A program made the position numbers and the translations under genes. From an uncultured Ruminococcus sp. (lineage in GTDB: Bacteria; Bacillota_A; Clostridia; Oscillospirales; Ruminococcaceae), in NCBI GenBank assembly GCA_902782875.1, contig CACZPE010000239.1, forward strand, positions 1 to 8,865: DNA of 8,865 nt. The letters are read 5' to 3'. Below the pieces are notes generated by a model. It saw nothing but the letters and a program-made list of their open reading frames with translations, was not told where the DNA came from and did not search any database. Positions within the stretch are counted from its first letter, which is position 1, and the number at the start of each line of letters is the position of its first letter. Of this stretch, positions 1-6,603 are shown piece after piece.

Positions 1-481
1 CCGAGACATCTATCTCAAAATAGATATTGCCTCCGTCGGTAAGACAGGCTGTGCCCTTCTTCTCGCCGTCTGCGTATACGGTCACGCCGTCGGGTATGTA
101 CTCAAGCCCCTCGTCGCTATATACCACTCCGCCGTTCCATCTGTATGATCTGTCGTCCATGACGGCGGTCACTTCTTTGCCCTCGTAGTAAGAAAGGCTC
201 CTCAGGCGGTGGGTATTCACACTGCATACCACATACCCGAAGCCTGCGGTGACAAAATACAGCACAACAAGTCCCCAGCCTATGAGGGGTGTATATTTCT
301 TCCTTATCCTCATAACGAGTATAACAACAAAAGCGATACCCATTGCCGCGAACACAAAACAGCCGATATACTTTGATGTATACCCCAGTGTCTTTACCGT
401 ACCGCTGATACTCAGTGCCGTACCGTATAGCAGCGCCAGTATCTCAAGCACCGTAAATAGAGATATGCGTTTTTTATCCAT
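1..481 (-). CDS. Partial membrane protein of unknown function (C-terminus beyond left edge)
   Basis: An open frame of 160 codons starts with ATG at 481-479 and runs off the left edge. A good ribosome binding site (AAGGGA, about 8 bases upstream) precedes the ATG, which overlaps the last codons of the exonuclease gene by 8 bases, so the two are probably translated in sequence. The visible protein begins MDKKRISLF and has three likely membrane helices at about residues 8-28, 38-58 (followed by the basic stretch RIRKK) and 65-88. From about residue 95 the chain turns polar, with Tyr, Asp and Gly rich segments (for example RSYRWNGGVVY and GEKKGTACLTDGG) that look like a small beta-rich domain, probably outside the membrane. 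I do not recognise the family. It is the last visible gene of the operon that starts with the chemotaxis protein. Confidence 0.75.
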   Translation of the reverse strand, partial: MDKKRISLFTVLEILALLYGTALSISGTVKTLGYTSKYIGCFVFAAMGIAFVVILVMRIRKKYTPLIGWGLVVLYFVTAGFGYVVCSVNTHRLRSLSYYEGKEVTAVMDDRSYRWNGGVVYSDEGLEYIPDGVTVYADGEKKGTACLTDGGNIYFEIDVS

Positions 482-1058
482 TATACATTTCCCTTATTAC
501 CTGATACAGCTTATGATTTGCGATACAGTCCGCAAGCGCCCTGTGTGCGTTGTCATGGTCTATGCCGTAGTGCGCGGTAAGTGTGGTGAGCTTGTTGTCG
601 GGAGCGCCTGTATTGCAGTGACGCGCATATTTGAGGGTATCGAGCATATCATTGTCAAAACGCCTCAGGCCCAGCTTCTCGCAGTTGTCATATATAACAG
701 TACTGTCAAACGAAGCAATATTATGCCCGAGTATAACATCATCCCCCACAAAGTCTATGAAGGACGGCAGCATATCGCCTATAGCAGGGGCATCCTCCAG
801 CATCTCGTCCGTTATGCCCGTAAGACGCACTATAAACGGCGGCAGCGGCTTTAAAGGCTTTATCAGTTCGCTGTATGACGCTGTTATCTCATCATTCCTG
901 ACCTTTACCGCCGCAAGCTCTATTATCTCACAGTCGGCAAAGCCGCCTGTGGTCTCAATATCTATCACGGTATAATCATGCAGCTTGTCTGTGATGCTCC
1001 TGCCCTTATATCTCTTTGCAGGTATCACGGGATCATCGAGCCAGCAGTCTGTACTCAT
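474..1058 (-). CDS. DEDDh-family 3'-5' exonuclease (DnaQ/PolC epsilon-like)
   Basis: A 194-residue protein carrying all DEDDh exonuclease motifs: Exo I DIETTG (D33, E35), Exo II GHNIASFD (D118) and Exo III HRALADC (H172, D177). Asp139 in MLDT is a further conserved acidic position. The family removes nucleotides from DNA or RNA 3' ends with two metal ions, serving proofreading, repair or RNA trimming. This protein is a stand-alone exonuclease domain with a short N-terminal extension of about 28 residues and no polymerase, helicase or GIY-YIG domain. The start at 1058 is chosen because GGAGG lies 6 bases upstream. An in-frame ATG at 1076 would overlap the upstream stop codon as ATGA but has no ribosome binding site and would add only six residues (MIRRKA). 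It sits between a YhaM-like gene and a membrane protein gene. The nucleolytic class is clear; the in vivo substrate is not. Confidence 0.9.
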   Translation of the reverse strand: MSTDCWLDDPVIPAKRYKGRSITDKLHDYTVIDIETTGGFADCEIIELAAVKVRNDEITASYSELIKPLKPLPPFIVRLTGITDEMLEDAPAIGDMLPSFIDFVGDDVILGHNIASFDSTVIYDNCEKLGLRRFDNDMLDTLKYARHCNTGAPDNKLTTLTAHYGIDHDNAHRALADCIANHKLYQVIREMYNG

Positions 1059-1064
1059 CGCTTT

Positions 1065-1069
1065 CCTCC
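1065..1069 (-). promoter_or_regulatory. Ribosome binding site deciding the exonuclease start
   Basis: On the minus strand this reads GGAGG, six bases before the ATG at 1058-1056. It lies inside the would-be coding sequence of the longer version that starts at 1076. This strongly favours the shorter 194-residue product. The upstream gene's stop codon (1075-1073) is only a few bases before it, so a terminating ribosome could re-initiate here. Confidence 0.75.
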
Positions 1070-1072
1070 GGA

Positions 1073-2047
1073 TCATCTGTATTCAGGACGGTAGATCTTG
1101 TTGTCAAGGCCGAAGGGACGCTTTTCCGTCATCTGACCGGGCTCCATATTCGCACAGAATTCCTCGCACATATAGAGCTTCGCATCGATATTATCGATAT
1201 AATGAAGCACAAACGCTTCAGATACCGCAGGGCAGGCTACGGCTCCCCATTCCTGGGTGCCGTGATGGGAGAGTATCAGATGTATGAGCAGCTGTACCTT
1301 CTCCATATTGTAGTTGTGATCCTTGGTATACCCCTTGATAAGAGATGCGCCGAGATACAGATGCCCGAAGAGCACGCCGCTTCTGGTGAACTCCGCATCG
1401 CCTGTGGGCTCGGTTTTATACTCCCATATCTTTCCTATATCATGGAGTACCGTTCCGCACAGCAGCAGCTCCCTGTCAAGGTCGTATATCCCGCTCAGGG
1501 CATCAGCTGCCTTTACCATCCTGTAGGAATGATAGAGCAGTCCGCCCCTGATATCATGGTGCATGGAAACCGCCGCCGCAGATGTCATAAAGCCCTGCTT
1601 ATGGTCGGCAAGTATCCTGAGCGTCAGGTCGGAAAGGGGCTCGTATTTGCCGCCCATGTCGTCAGCGGCGCTTTTCACTATATCGCATATCTCATCATAC
1701 ATAAGGTCGAGATCGACAGGGGGCACCTTGACGAAATCATTCACCGATACAGACGGATCCCTGTTGGGGGTGATCTCGTTTATCTTCATGCTCTTGGCGC
1801 CCTGATACTCACTGACCGCTATCTTTACATATGCGACCTCGTTCTTTCTCACGCCCATAGCTTCAAGCTGCTCTGCGGAGGTATCGAACATCATGGCGGT
1901 CTCATCGGAATAGCCGTCCTTGAATGTCACACGCAGATAGGGCTTGCCGTTCTTTGACATTCCCTCGTTGACCGCAGATACCAGCAGCGGGCGCTCTATG
2001 CTTTTTCCTATCTCAACCTCGGAGAGTCTCATATATTCATCTATCAT
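1073..2047 (-). CDS. yhaM: YhaM-like 3'-5' exoribonuclease (OB fold plus HD domain)
   Basis: A 324-residue protein close to the length of Bacillus subtilis YhaM (about 314). An N-terminal OB-fold-like nucleic-acid binding region spans about residues 8-95. An HD phosphohydrolase-type domain follows at about 160-295, with metal-binding motifs LLYHSYRM (H173), VLHDIGKI (H202, D203), FGHLYLG (H229), ILSHHG (H261, H262) and YIDNIDAK (D285). The C-terminal IYRPEY resembles the family's usual ending. Known members degrade RNA or single-stranded DNA from the 3' end with metal help and take part in RNA turnover. The start at 2047 is preferred over the in-frame ATG at 2062 because GAGGTG lies five bases upstream of it (2058-2053). 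It lies 18 bases after the chemotaxis gene stop and overlaps the long-form exonuclease start by ATGA, so it is almost certainly in the same operon. Confidence 0.9.
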   Translation of the reverse strand: MIDEYMRLSEVEIGKSIERPLLVSAVNEGMSKNGKPYLRVTFKDGYSDETAMMFDTSAEQLEAMGVRKNEVAYVKIAVSEYQGAKSMKINEITPNRDPSVSVNDFVKVPPVDLDLMYDEICDIVKSAADDMGGKYEPLSDLTLRILADHKQGFMTSAAAVSMHHDIRGGLLYHSYRMVKAADALSGIYDLDRELLLCGTVLHDIGKIWEYKTEPTGDAEFTRSGVLFGHLYLGASLIKGYTKDHNYNMEKVQLLIHLILSHHGTQEWGAVACPAVSEAFVLHYIDNIDAKLYMCEEFCANMEPGQMTEKRPFGLDNKIYRPEYR

Positions 2048-2065
2048 TATAACACCTCGCACATA

Positions 2066-4054
2066 TCAGAACCTGAATTCCGTTATGATATCATTTATCT
2101 GACGGGCAGTCTGCTTGTTTGTATCAATATATTCATTCAGCTGCTTCACGAGCTTATAGGTCTCCTGTGTCTTGTTGCGTATATTACCGACGCCTGTCTC
2201 GTTGGCGCTGACTATGGCATCAAGCTGTTCGGTCTCGGACTGTATCTTTTCAAGTATATCCGAAAGCCTGTCCATATCGTCGTTTATCTTCTCCATAGAC
2301 TTCTTCAGCTTGTCGGATATCTCGTACATATCGGTGAATATACCCGATATGTCGTTTTTGATAAAACGCATGATATCGCTGAAGCAGTCCCTGATATTGT
2401 TGATATTGTCGTTCATATGTATGCATACCGTCGATATCTCATCGGCAGCCTGAGACGAGTTCGCCGCAAGAGCCTTTATCTCTGAAGCAACGACAGAGAA
2501 GCCCATACCTGCATCTCCCGCCTTTGATGCTTCTATGGATGCATTTATTGCAAGCAGATTGGTATCGCCCGCAATTTCCTGTATCCTCTGCACGTTCTCT
2601 GAGATACTGCTGAGTGAATCAAGATAAGCGACGGATTTTCCTATGCTCTGCTCGGTCTTTTTAGCCTGCCGTTCAACAGCCTTGTACATTCTGTCCGCAT
2701 TCTGCATCATCTCTGCCGCATGCAGTATCCTGCCGCTGTTTTCGTTCTTGCTTTCGGTGACTATGCCCGTTATGTTCCTGATATCATCGTTGACGCTGTG
2801 TATCGCGTTGGCGGCTTCTCCCGCACCGACAGACAGCCTCCTGGTGGTATCCGCATTCTCGTTTGCACTTTTGGAAAGCGTCTCGGCTGTTGCTGTCATC
2901 ATGCCCGTACCGTCCGAAAGTGATTTGGAACAGTCAGACAGGGTGGACATTATGTCAAGCCATGATGATGTGAGGGAATTCACCGAATCAGCGATCCTGC
3001 CGACCTCATTCTTTCTGCCTGTATACCGCTGTATCTTCTCATCCTTTTTAAGAGTGAGGGACCCGAGGGAATTCACCGCGGAGGTAACCTTGTTGAGAGG
3101 TGCTGTGAGTACGCCCGCAGTAAATATGGTACCTATTATCATAATGATCTCTGCCGCAGAGAAGAATGTCACAAACGTCCTTCTTATATCAGTGACGTCG
3201 CTGAGAAGCTTTGAGGTCTCATATCTCATCGTGAGCACAAGGTTCATATTGGGTATATACCTGTAAGCTATGGTATAGTCCCCGTCGGTATATGTCCCCG
3301 AGGATTCTCCGCCCGAAGCAAGCCCGATTATAGCAAGCATCGCCTCATCCTCAACAGGGGTGAGTATAAGGCTGTTGTCACTGTGATAGGAATATATGCC
3401 GTTGACCGCATCGAGCATAGCATATTCCTCGCCGTCGAATTCCTTCACATCCATCTCGGCAAAAAGCTCATTCATACCCGAAAGGAAAGGTCCGCCTCCC
3501 ACAAGGCCGATAGGCTCTCCATCATCGTTATATATCGCCATACGCAGATTGAATATCTGCTGACCGGAGGCGGGAGATACGAAGGCTCCGCCGTTGTAGA
3601 AGCCGTCAGGCTGGGATGTCATAGTCTTTCTGTAGGGCTCCAGGGCATCCCCCGTTCTTGTGACCATACCCACAACAGCAGGGGTGGAGTGAGCCAGCAC
3701 TTTAGTATCCCAGTTGCTGATATATACGCCCTCCCACTGATAGAGAGCAGAAAAGTATCTCTCGGTATAGCTCTGTGCCTCGGATACAAGCTCAGGATCC
3801 TCGGGCGACATAAGCAGCTTCTTCACCTCATCGGCGGCTGCATATTCCTTCATCAGCGTTTCAGAGCTTTTTACGAAATCATCTATGATATTAGCCTGTC
3901 CCTCAAGCACCATCATCATATTGTTTACAGACTGCTTTTCAACGACCGCCGATATCCTGCTGTCGATTATAACATAGAATACTGCCAGACATATAAGCGA
4001 TAAAGCGCCTACACATATCGACACAGCTGTTGACATTTTCAGGTTCTTAAACAT
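2066..4054 (-). CDS. Methyl-accepting chemotaxis protein with periplasmic-type Cache sensor
   Basis: A 662-residue transmembrane receptor. TM1 is at about residues 9-30, an extracytoplasmic sensor at about 31-290, TM2 at about 293-316, a HAMP-like linker to about 370, and a long coiled-coil signalling domain to the C-terminus. The sensor has features of double-Cache domains (WEGVYISN, then GFYNGG, then a hydrophobic strand ending in [10 protein letters not shown]), a fold that usually binds small ligands such as amino acids or organic acids. The signalling tip is clear at about 492-528 ([18 protein letters not shown], then [13 protein letters not shown]). It departs from the usual tip at several places: D for Q in QTNLL, S for A in the IEA stretch, and M for R/K before GF. 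It should signal to CheA/CheW. The C-terminus (EFRF) has no CheR-tethering pentapeptide. Translation starts at 4054 behind GGGAGGA. It is the first gene of a four-gene operon. Confidence 0.93.
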   Translation of the reverse strand: MFKNLKMSTAVSICVGALSLICLAVFYVIIDSRISAVVEKQSVNNMMMVLEGQANIIDDFVKSSETLMKEYAAADEVKKLLMSPEDPELVSEAQSYTERYFSALYQWEGVYISNWDTKVLAHSTPAVVGMVTRTGDALEPYRKTMTSQPDGFYNGGAFVSPASGQQIFNLRMAIYNDDGEPIGLVGGGPFLSGMNELFAEMDVKEFDGEEYAMLDAVNGIYSYHSDNSLILTPVEDEAMLAIIGLASGGESSGTYTDGDYTIAYRYIPNMNLVLTMRYETSKLLSDVTDIRRTFVTFFSAAEIIMIIGTIFTAGVLTAPLNKVTSAVNSLGSLTLKKDEKIQRYTGRKNEVGRIADSVNSLTSSWLDIMSTLSDCSKSLSDGTGMMTATAETLSKSANENADTTRRLSVGAGEAANAIHSVNDDIRNITGIVTESKNENSGRILHAAEMMQNADRMYKAVERQAKKTEQSIGKSVAYLDSLSSISENVQRIQEIAGDTNLLAINASIEASKAGDAGMGFSVVASEIKALAANSSQAADEISTVCIHMNDNINNIRDCFSDIMRFIKNDISGIFTDMYEISDKLKKSMEKINDDMDRLSDILEKIQSETEQLDAIVSANETGVGNIRNKTQETYKLVKQLNEYIDTNKQTARQINDIITEFRF

Positions 4055-4124
4055 GAGCCGGATCCTCCCGCTTCATTACTGTTATGTCATGAACCATCAA
4101 GCACACATTTTCCTGATACAGATT

Positions 4125-4153
4125 ATTATATAACATATTAACAAAAAATGCAA
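4125..4153 (-). promoter_or_regulatory. Sigma-A-type promoter of the chemotaxis/exonuclease operon
   Basis: On the minus strand the -35 box is TTGCAT (4153-4148) and the -10 box is a perfect TATAAT (4130-4125), separated by exactly 17 bases that are T/A rich. Transcription would begin near 4118, giving an untranslated leader of about 64 bases before the ATG at 4054. It lies just downstream of the terminator that closes the methyltransferase gene, so the operon is independently transcribed. Confidence 0.82.
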
Positions 4154-4204
4154 GAGTGATTATTGAACTATCCGAATTTTCCCTGATACTATTGTCTTAT
4201 ACAC

Positions 4205-4240
4205 AAAAAGTCCGTAAAGCTTATGCCTTACGGACTTTTT
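4205..4240 (-). terminator. Intrinsic terminator, probably bidirectional
   Basis: A perfect 13-bp stem (4205-4217 with 4228-4240) encloses a 10-base loop. The core is GTCCGTAA pairing with TTACGGAC, flanked by A5 on one side and T5 on the other. Read on the minus strand it begins 7 bases after the TAA of the methyltransferase gene and ends in a run of five T. The symmetric A and T tracts mean it could also stop transcription on the plus strand, although no plus-strand gene is visible. Confidence 0.9.
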
Positions 4241-4246
4241 ACATCA

Positions 4247-5074
4247 TTACATCATTTTTTCGGCTATGAGCACATCCATACAGTGCTGGTGGGGCACTCC
4301 GCTGCTGTTGCAGTCAAATATGAATTCATCGCTCCTGTGGAAATTCCAGTCGCTGTAGTAAGTATACAGCTCTCCCGAAAGCCATCCCTTGTGATAGGAT
4401 TCACTGAGCTCCCTGTCAGGCGACTGCTTTATGAACGGTTTCTCAACAAACACATTCACCGCATTGAGTCCGCCGACCGCCGTATGCTCCTTCAGGCTGC
4501 CGATGAATTCCTTTCTTATACCCTCTGGCAGGTAGCAGAACACTCCGCTCGAATAGATTATGTCAAATTCCTCCGTCGGGCGGTACTCCTTTATGTCCGC
4601 ACGGAAAAGATCAAGATGCACTCCGCTCTTGTCAGCAAGAGCCCCCGCCTTGTCAAGACCGCTCTGGGTTATATCGAATGCGGTGACAATATATCCGTTC
4701 TTTGCAAGAAACACCGCATCCTTGCCCTCGCCGCATCCCACATCAAGCACTCTGTACGGCTTTACGGGCGGCCTCAGGCGCATAATGTCAAAGCACATAT
4801 CATTCGGCTTCAGACCCCAGTAGTATTCCTCCGATTTATAACGTTCCTCGTAAACGGTCGCCGCTCTCACAGGGTAGCCGAGCAGTCCGTCTATAGTGGT
4901 ATCAAGGACTGCCGCAAGCTTCGGGAGAAGCTCTATATCCGGATATGATGTACCGCTCTCCCATTTGCTTACCGCCTGGAAGGATATGCTCAGACTGTCT
5001 GCGATGTTCTGCTGGGTAAGACCGAGAGCCTTTCGCTTTTCAGCGATGATAGTGCCTATTTTTTTGTTGTCCAT
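4247..5074 (-). CDS. XRE helix-turn-helix fused to TehB-like SAM methyltransferase
   Basis: A 275-residue two-domain protein. Residues about 5-62 are an XRE/Cro helix-turn-helix (IAEKRKALGLTQQNIADSL, then AVSKWESG and YPDIELLPKLA). Residues about 75-275 are a class I SAM-dependent methyltransferase: motif I VLDVGCGEGKD at 109-119, an acidic residue after the second strand in TAFDIT (D134), motif D160, and post-motif YSSGVFCYLP. The arrangement and the HQHCMDVLIAEK ending resemble TehB-type methyltransferases, whose founding member modifies tellurite and related oxyanions; substrates of most relatives are unknown. A regulator joined to its enzyme suggests autoregulation by substrate or cofactor, which is inference. 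The start at 5074 is chosen because AAGGGG lies 8 bases upstream; an in-frame GTG at 5083 overlaps that site. It has its own promoter and terminator, so it is a single-gene unit. Confidence 0.88.
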   Translation of the reverse strand: MDNKKIGTIIAEKRKALGLTQQNIADSLSISFQAVSKWESGTSYPDIELLPKLAAVLDTTIDGLLGYPVRAATVYEERYKSEEYYWGLKPNDMCFDIMRLRPPVKPYRVLDVGCGEGKDAVFLAKNGYIVTAFDITQSGLDKAGALADKSGVHLDLFRADIKEYRPTEEFDIIYSSGVFCYLPEGIRKEFIGSLKEHTAVGGLNAVNVFVEKPFIKQSPDRELSESYHKGWLSGELYTYYSDWNFHRSDEFIFDCNSSGVPHQHCMDVLIAEKMM

Positions 5075-5097
5075 ATCAAGCACCCCTTTCTGTCCTT

Positions 5098-5126
5098 ACT
5101 ATAGCAGATATACATCAGGTATTCAA
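5098..5126 (-). promoter_or_regulatory. Promoter of the XRE-methyltransferase gene
   Basis: On the minus strand the -35 box is TTGAAT (5126-5121) and the -10 box TATAGT (5103-5098), with a 17-base spacer. A TG one base before the -10 box makes it an extended -10 type. The predicted leader to the ATG at 5074 is only about 15-20 bases and contains the AAGGGG ribosome binding site. The -35 box is part of TTGAATA, a heptamer that also forms the core of the inverted repeat upstream. Confidence 0.72.
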
Positions 5127-5148
5127 TAACCTTGCTTTTGAACATTGC

Positions 5149-5179
5149 GGGCATATTCAACCGATGGTTGAATATGCCC
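5149..5179. repeat. Perfect 14-bp inverted repeat between MFS and methyltransferase genes
   Basis: The arms 5149-5162 and 5166-5179 are exact reverse complements (GGGCATATTCAACC and its complement) around the three-base spacer GAT. It lies 16 bases after the transporter stop codon and about 23 bases upstream of the methyltransferase -35 box. It could be a terminator for the transporter, but the bases after the stem on the minus strand (GCAATGTT) do not form a real T tract. It could also be an operator, because the TTGAATA core recurs at the methyltransferase -35 box. Confidence 0.75.
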
Positions 5180-5195
5180 CATACGGATACAGCTG

Positions 5196-6464
5196 TCAGT
5201 CCGTAAACTTATACTTTCTGAGCCTGCGGCCGAAGGCCAGACACATCACAGTACCCGCAACCCCAAGTATAAACAGCATCAGCGCTGCCCCTGAGCTTTT
5301 CGAGCTGCCGAAGAACGGAGTGAGAACACTGGCGCTGTTCATCAGCGGGGCACAAATTTCATCGACCATGAAACCGCCTGCAATCAGGCCGAGGGGTATC
5401 GTGAAAAACTGCAGTGTATTCCTGCAGGCATATACTCTCCCCTGCAGTCTTGCAGGGACAGCCGTTCTCATGATGACATTCTGATTTGCCGCCATCACCG
5501 GTACAAATATCCATCCCAGTATCTGCCCGATACACCATATAACGGGATTATCCGAGAAGGCAAGAAGATAATTCTCCGTCCCGAGAGAGAAAAGCATCGT
5601 CAGGTATATCACCCTGACTCTGTCTTTAGGCTTTGGCATGACCGCAGCGATCATACTGCCCGCCGCCATAGCCAGTCCCGAACAGGATGTGACTATGCCG
5701 AGCATCACATTGCCGCCCCGTGGGTGCGGTAAGATATACGCAGGAAGAACGGCATCAAAGGCGGATGCCACAAAGTTCACTCCCGACATGAAGAGTATCA
5801 CATCCAGTATCAGCCTGTTTTCCTTCAGGAAAAGGAGGCCTTCCTTTGCAAGTGTGATGACATTCCCGTTTTCTTTTCTTCCCGGCACCTCGGGTATCCT
5901 AACAAAGAACATAAGGGCAGTAAATGCGACCGCAAATGTGACAAGATCGACCGTGACCGCAGCATCGAGCCCTGCAATGCCGTATACAGCAGCGGCGATC
6001 ATGGGATTGCCTATCGTGATAAGCGATCTTGACAATGACTGCAGCCCGCTTGTCTTCTGATAGAACTTTCCCGGAATGATCATGGTGTACGCCACTTCCG
6101 AAGCAGGCTGCTGCACTGTATTCATAAGTCCCGTGACAGCATTTATCAGATACAGATGCCATACGCAAAGCATATCCGCCTTGTACAGCACAAATACCAC
6201 GGTCGTCATCAGCGCCGCAGCAAGATCACACAACAGCATGGTCCTTTTCTTGTCAAATCTGTCTGTGACCGCGCCTGCAAATATACTCATCACAACGTAC
6301 GGCGCGTATGTGCATATCCTCAGCATAGCCGTACTGAGTGCCGATCCCGTTTTCTCATAAAGCCACAGTGTCAGTGCAAAGGACGTTACGGCACTTCCGA
6401 GCTGTGACAGACTCTGGGTGATCCAGAGTATATAAAAATCCTTTAATTCGTTTTTCTTGTTCAT
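5196..6464 (-). CDS. MFS transporter, efflux type (MFS_3/Mef-like)
   Basis: A 422-residue integral membrane protein with about 10-12 hydrophobic helices spread over the whole length. The family signature between TM2 and TM3 is clear: GAVTDRFDKKRTM at 64-76, the motif A loop of the major facilitator superfamily. The N-terminus (FYILWITQSLSQLGSAVTSFAL), QQPASEVAY after TM4, and LQGRVYACRNT in the second half are typical of the MFS_3 group, which includes Mef-type macrolide exporters and EntS-like siderophore exporters. Export of a drug or metabolite using the proton gradient is therefore likely; the substrate cannot be read from sequence. The start at 6464 follows AAAGGAG (6478-6472) by seven bases. 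That ribosome binding site is partly complementary to an upstream segment. No strong promoter is visible, so it may be read from its own weak promoter or through from the GH5 operon. Confidence 0.9.
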   Translation of the reverse strand: MNKKNELKDFYILWITQSLSQLGSAVTSFALTLWLYEKTGSALSTAMLRICTYAPYVVMSIFAGAVTDRFDKKRTMLLCDLAAALMTTVVFVLYKADMLCVWHLYLINAVTGLMNTVQQPASEVAYTMIIPGKFYQKTSGLQSLSRSLITIGNPMIAAAVYGIAGLDAAVTVDLVTFAVAFTALMFFVRIPEVPGRKENGNVITLAKEGLLFLKENRLILDVILFMSGVNFVASAFDAVLPAYILPHPRGGNVMLGIVTSCSGLAMAAGSMIAAVMPKPKDRVRVIYLTMLFSLGTENYLLAFSDNPVIWCIGQILGWIFVPVMAANQNVIMRTAVPARLQGRVYACRNTLQFFTIPLGLIAGGFMVDEICAPLMNSASVLTPFFGSSKSSGAALMLFILGVAGTVMCLAFGRRLRKYKFTD

Positions 6465-6465
6465 T

Positions 6466-6553
6466 GCTTTGCTCCTTTATCGATATTGCGTATTCAGAGC
6501 AAAGCCCGAGGAATCATATTCCTCCATGCAGCTTCCTCAGGCTCTGCATGGAG
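6466..6553 (-). promoter_or_regulatory. Structured leader of the MFS gene: possible translational attenuator
   Basis: Four pairings are visible on the minus strand. Helix 1 is 10 bp (6544-6553 with 6522-6531). Helix 2 is 15 bp with two G-U pairs (6533-6547 with 6499-6513). Helix 3 is 7 bp (6518-6524 with 6508-6514). Helix 4 is a perfect 9 bp (6497-6505 with 6466-6474), in which GCTTTGCTC pairs with GAGCAAAGC and so hides part of the ribosome binding site and the spacer to the ATG. Helix 2 excludes helices 1, 3 and 4, whereas helices 1 and 4 can coexist. This is the logic of a two-state switch with helices 1+4 closed and helix 2 open. No T tract follows any stem, so control of translation fits better than termination. 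The helices are seen; their folding and function are inferred. Confidence 0.5.
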
Positions 6554-6575
6554 CATTTACAGTACAGCGTCTCAT
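6537..6575 (-). CDS. Possible 12-residue leader peptide upstream of the MFS gene
   Basis: A 13-codon frame reads MRRCTVNAPCRA and stops with TGA at 6539-6537. GGGGTGG (6585-6579) lies just upstream, at 4-6 bases spacing, and could pair with the 16S rRNA end through CUCCAC with one wobble. The frame begins 17 bases after the stop of the preceding gene. Its codons 8-11 cover the first arm of helix 1 in the leader, and its last codons cover most of the first arm of helix 2. That is the geometry of an attenuation peptide. Such short frames arise often by chance. A weak candidate -10 box (GATTAT, 6579-6574) overlaps its start codon, so if that promoter is the real one the peptide is not made from it. 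Confidence 0.3.
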   Translation of the reverse strand: MRRCTVNAPCRA

Positions 6576-6603
6576 AATCCACCCCGTATCAGTCAGTTTT
6601 CAA
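6574..6603 (-). promoter_or_regulatory. Weak candidate promoter for the MFS gene
   Basis: On the minus strand TTGAAA (6603-6598) and GATTAT (6579-6574) are 18 bases apart. The -35 box is good (5 of 6) but the -10 box matches at only 4 of 6 positions. The -35 box lies within the last codons of the upstream gene. If used, transcription would start near 6567, inside the possible leader peptide but before helix 1, so the structured leader would still be transcribed. Confidence 0.3.

Noticed and set aside
1058..1076. Longer exonuclease start at 1076 and longer YhaM-like start at 2062
   Set aside because: Neither has a good ribosome binding site, while the internal ATGs at 1058 and 2047 follow GGAGG and GAGGTG at proper spacing.
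1016..1957. A 313-codon open frame on the plus strand
   Set aside because: It lies wholly antisense to the well-supported YhaM-like gene, has no recognisable domains, and its composition is that of a reverse-complemented coding region. Other long plus-strand frames (249-854, 3383-4003, 4223-4948, 7906-8439) were rejected for the same reason.
4107..4189. Near-direct repeat ATTTTCC(C)TGATAC at 4107-4119 and 4176-4189, flanking the chemotaxis operon promoter
   Set aside because: Only about 13 bases, with one inserted base, in A/T-rich sequence. It could be a regulator site but chance is just as likely, and no second signal supports it.
6508..6553. Reading the leader hairpins as an ordinary intrinsic terminator after the nuclease-like gene
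   Set aside because: No run of T follows any of the stems on the minus strand, and two of the stems overlap, so simple termination is not supported.
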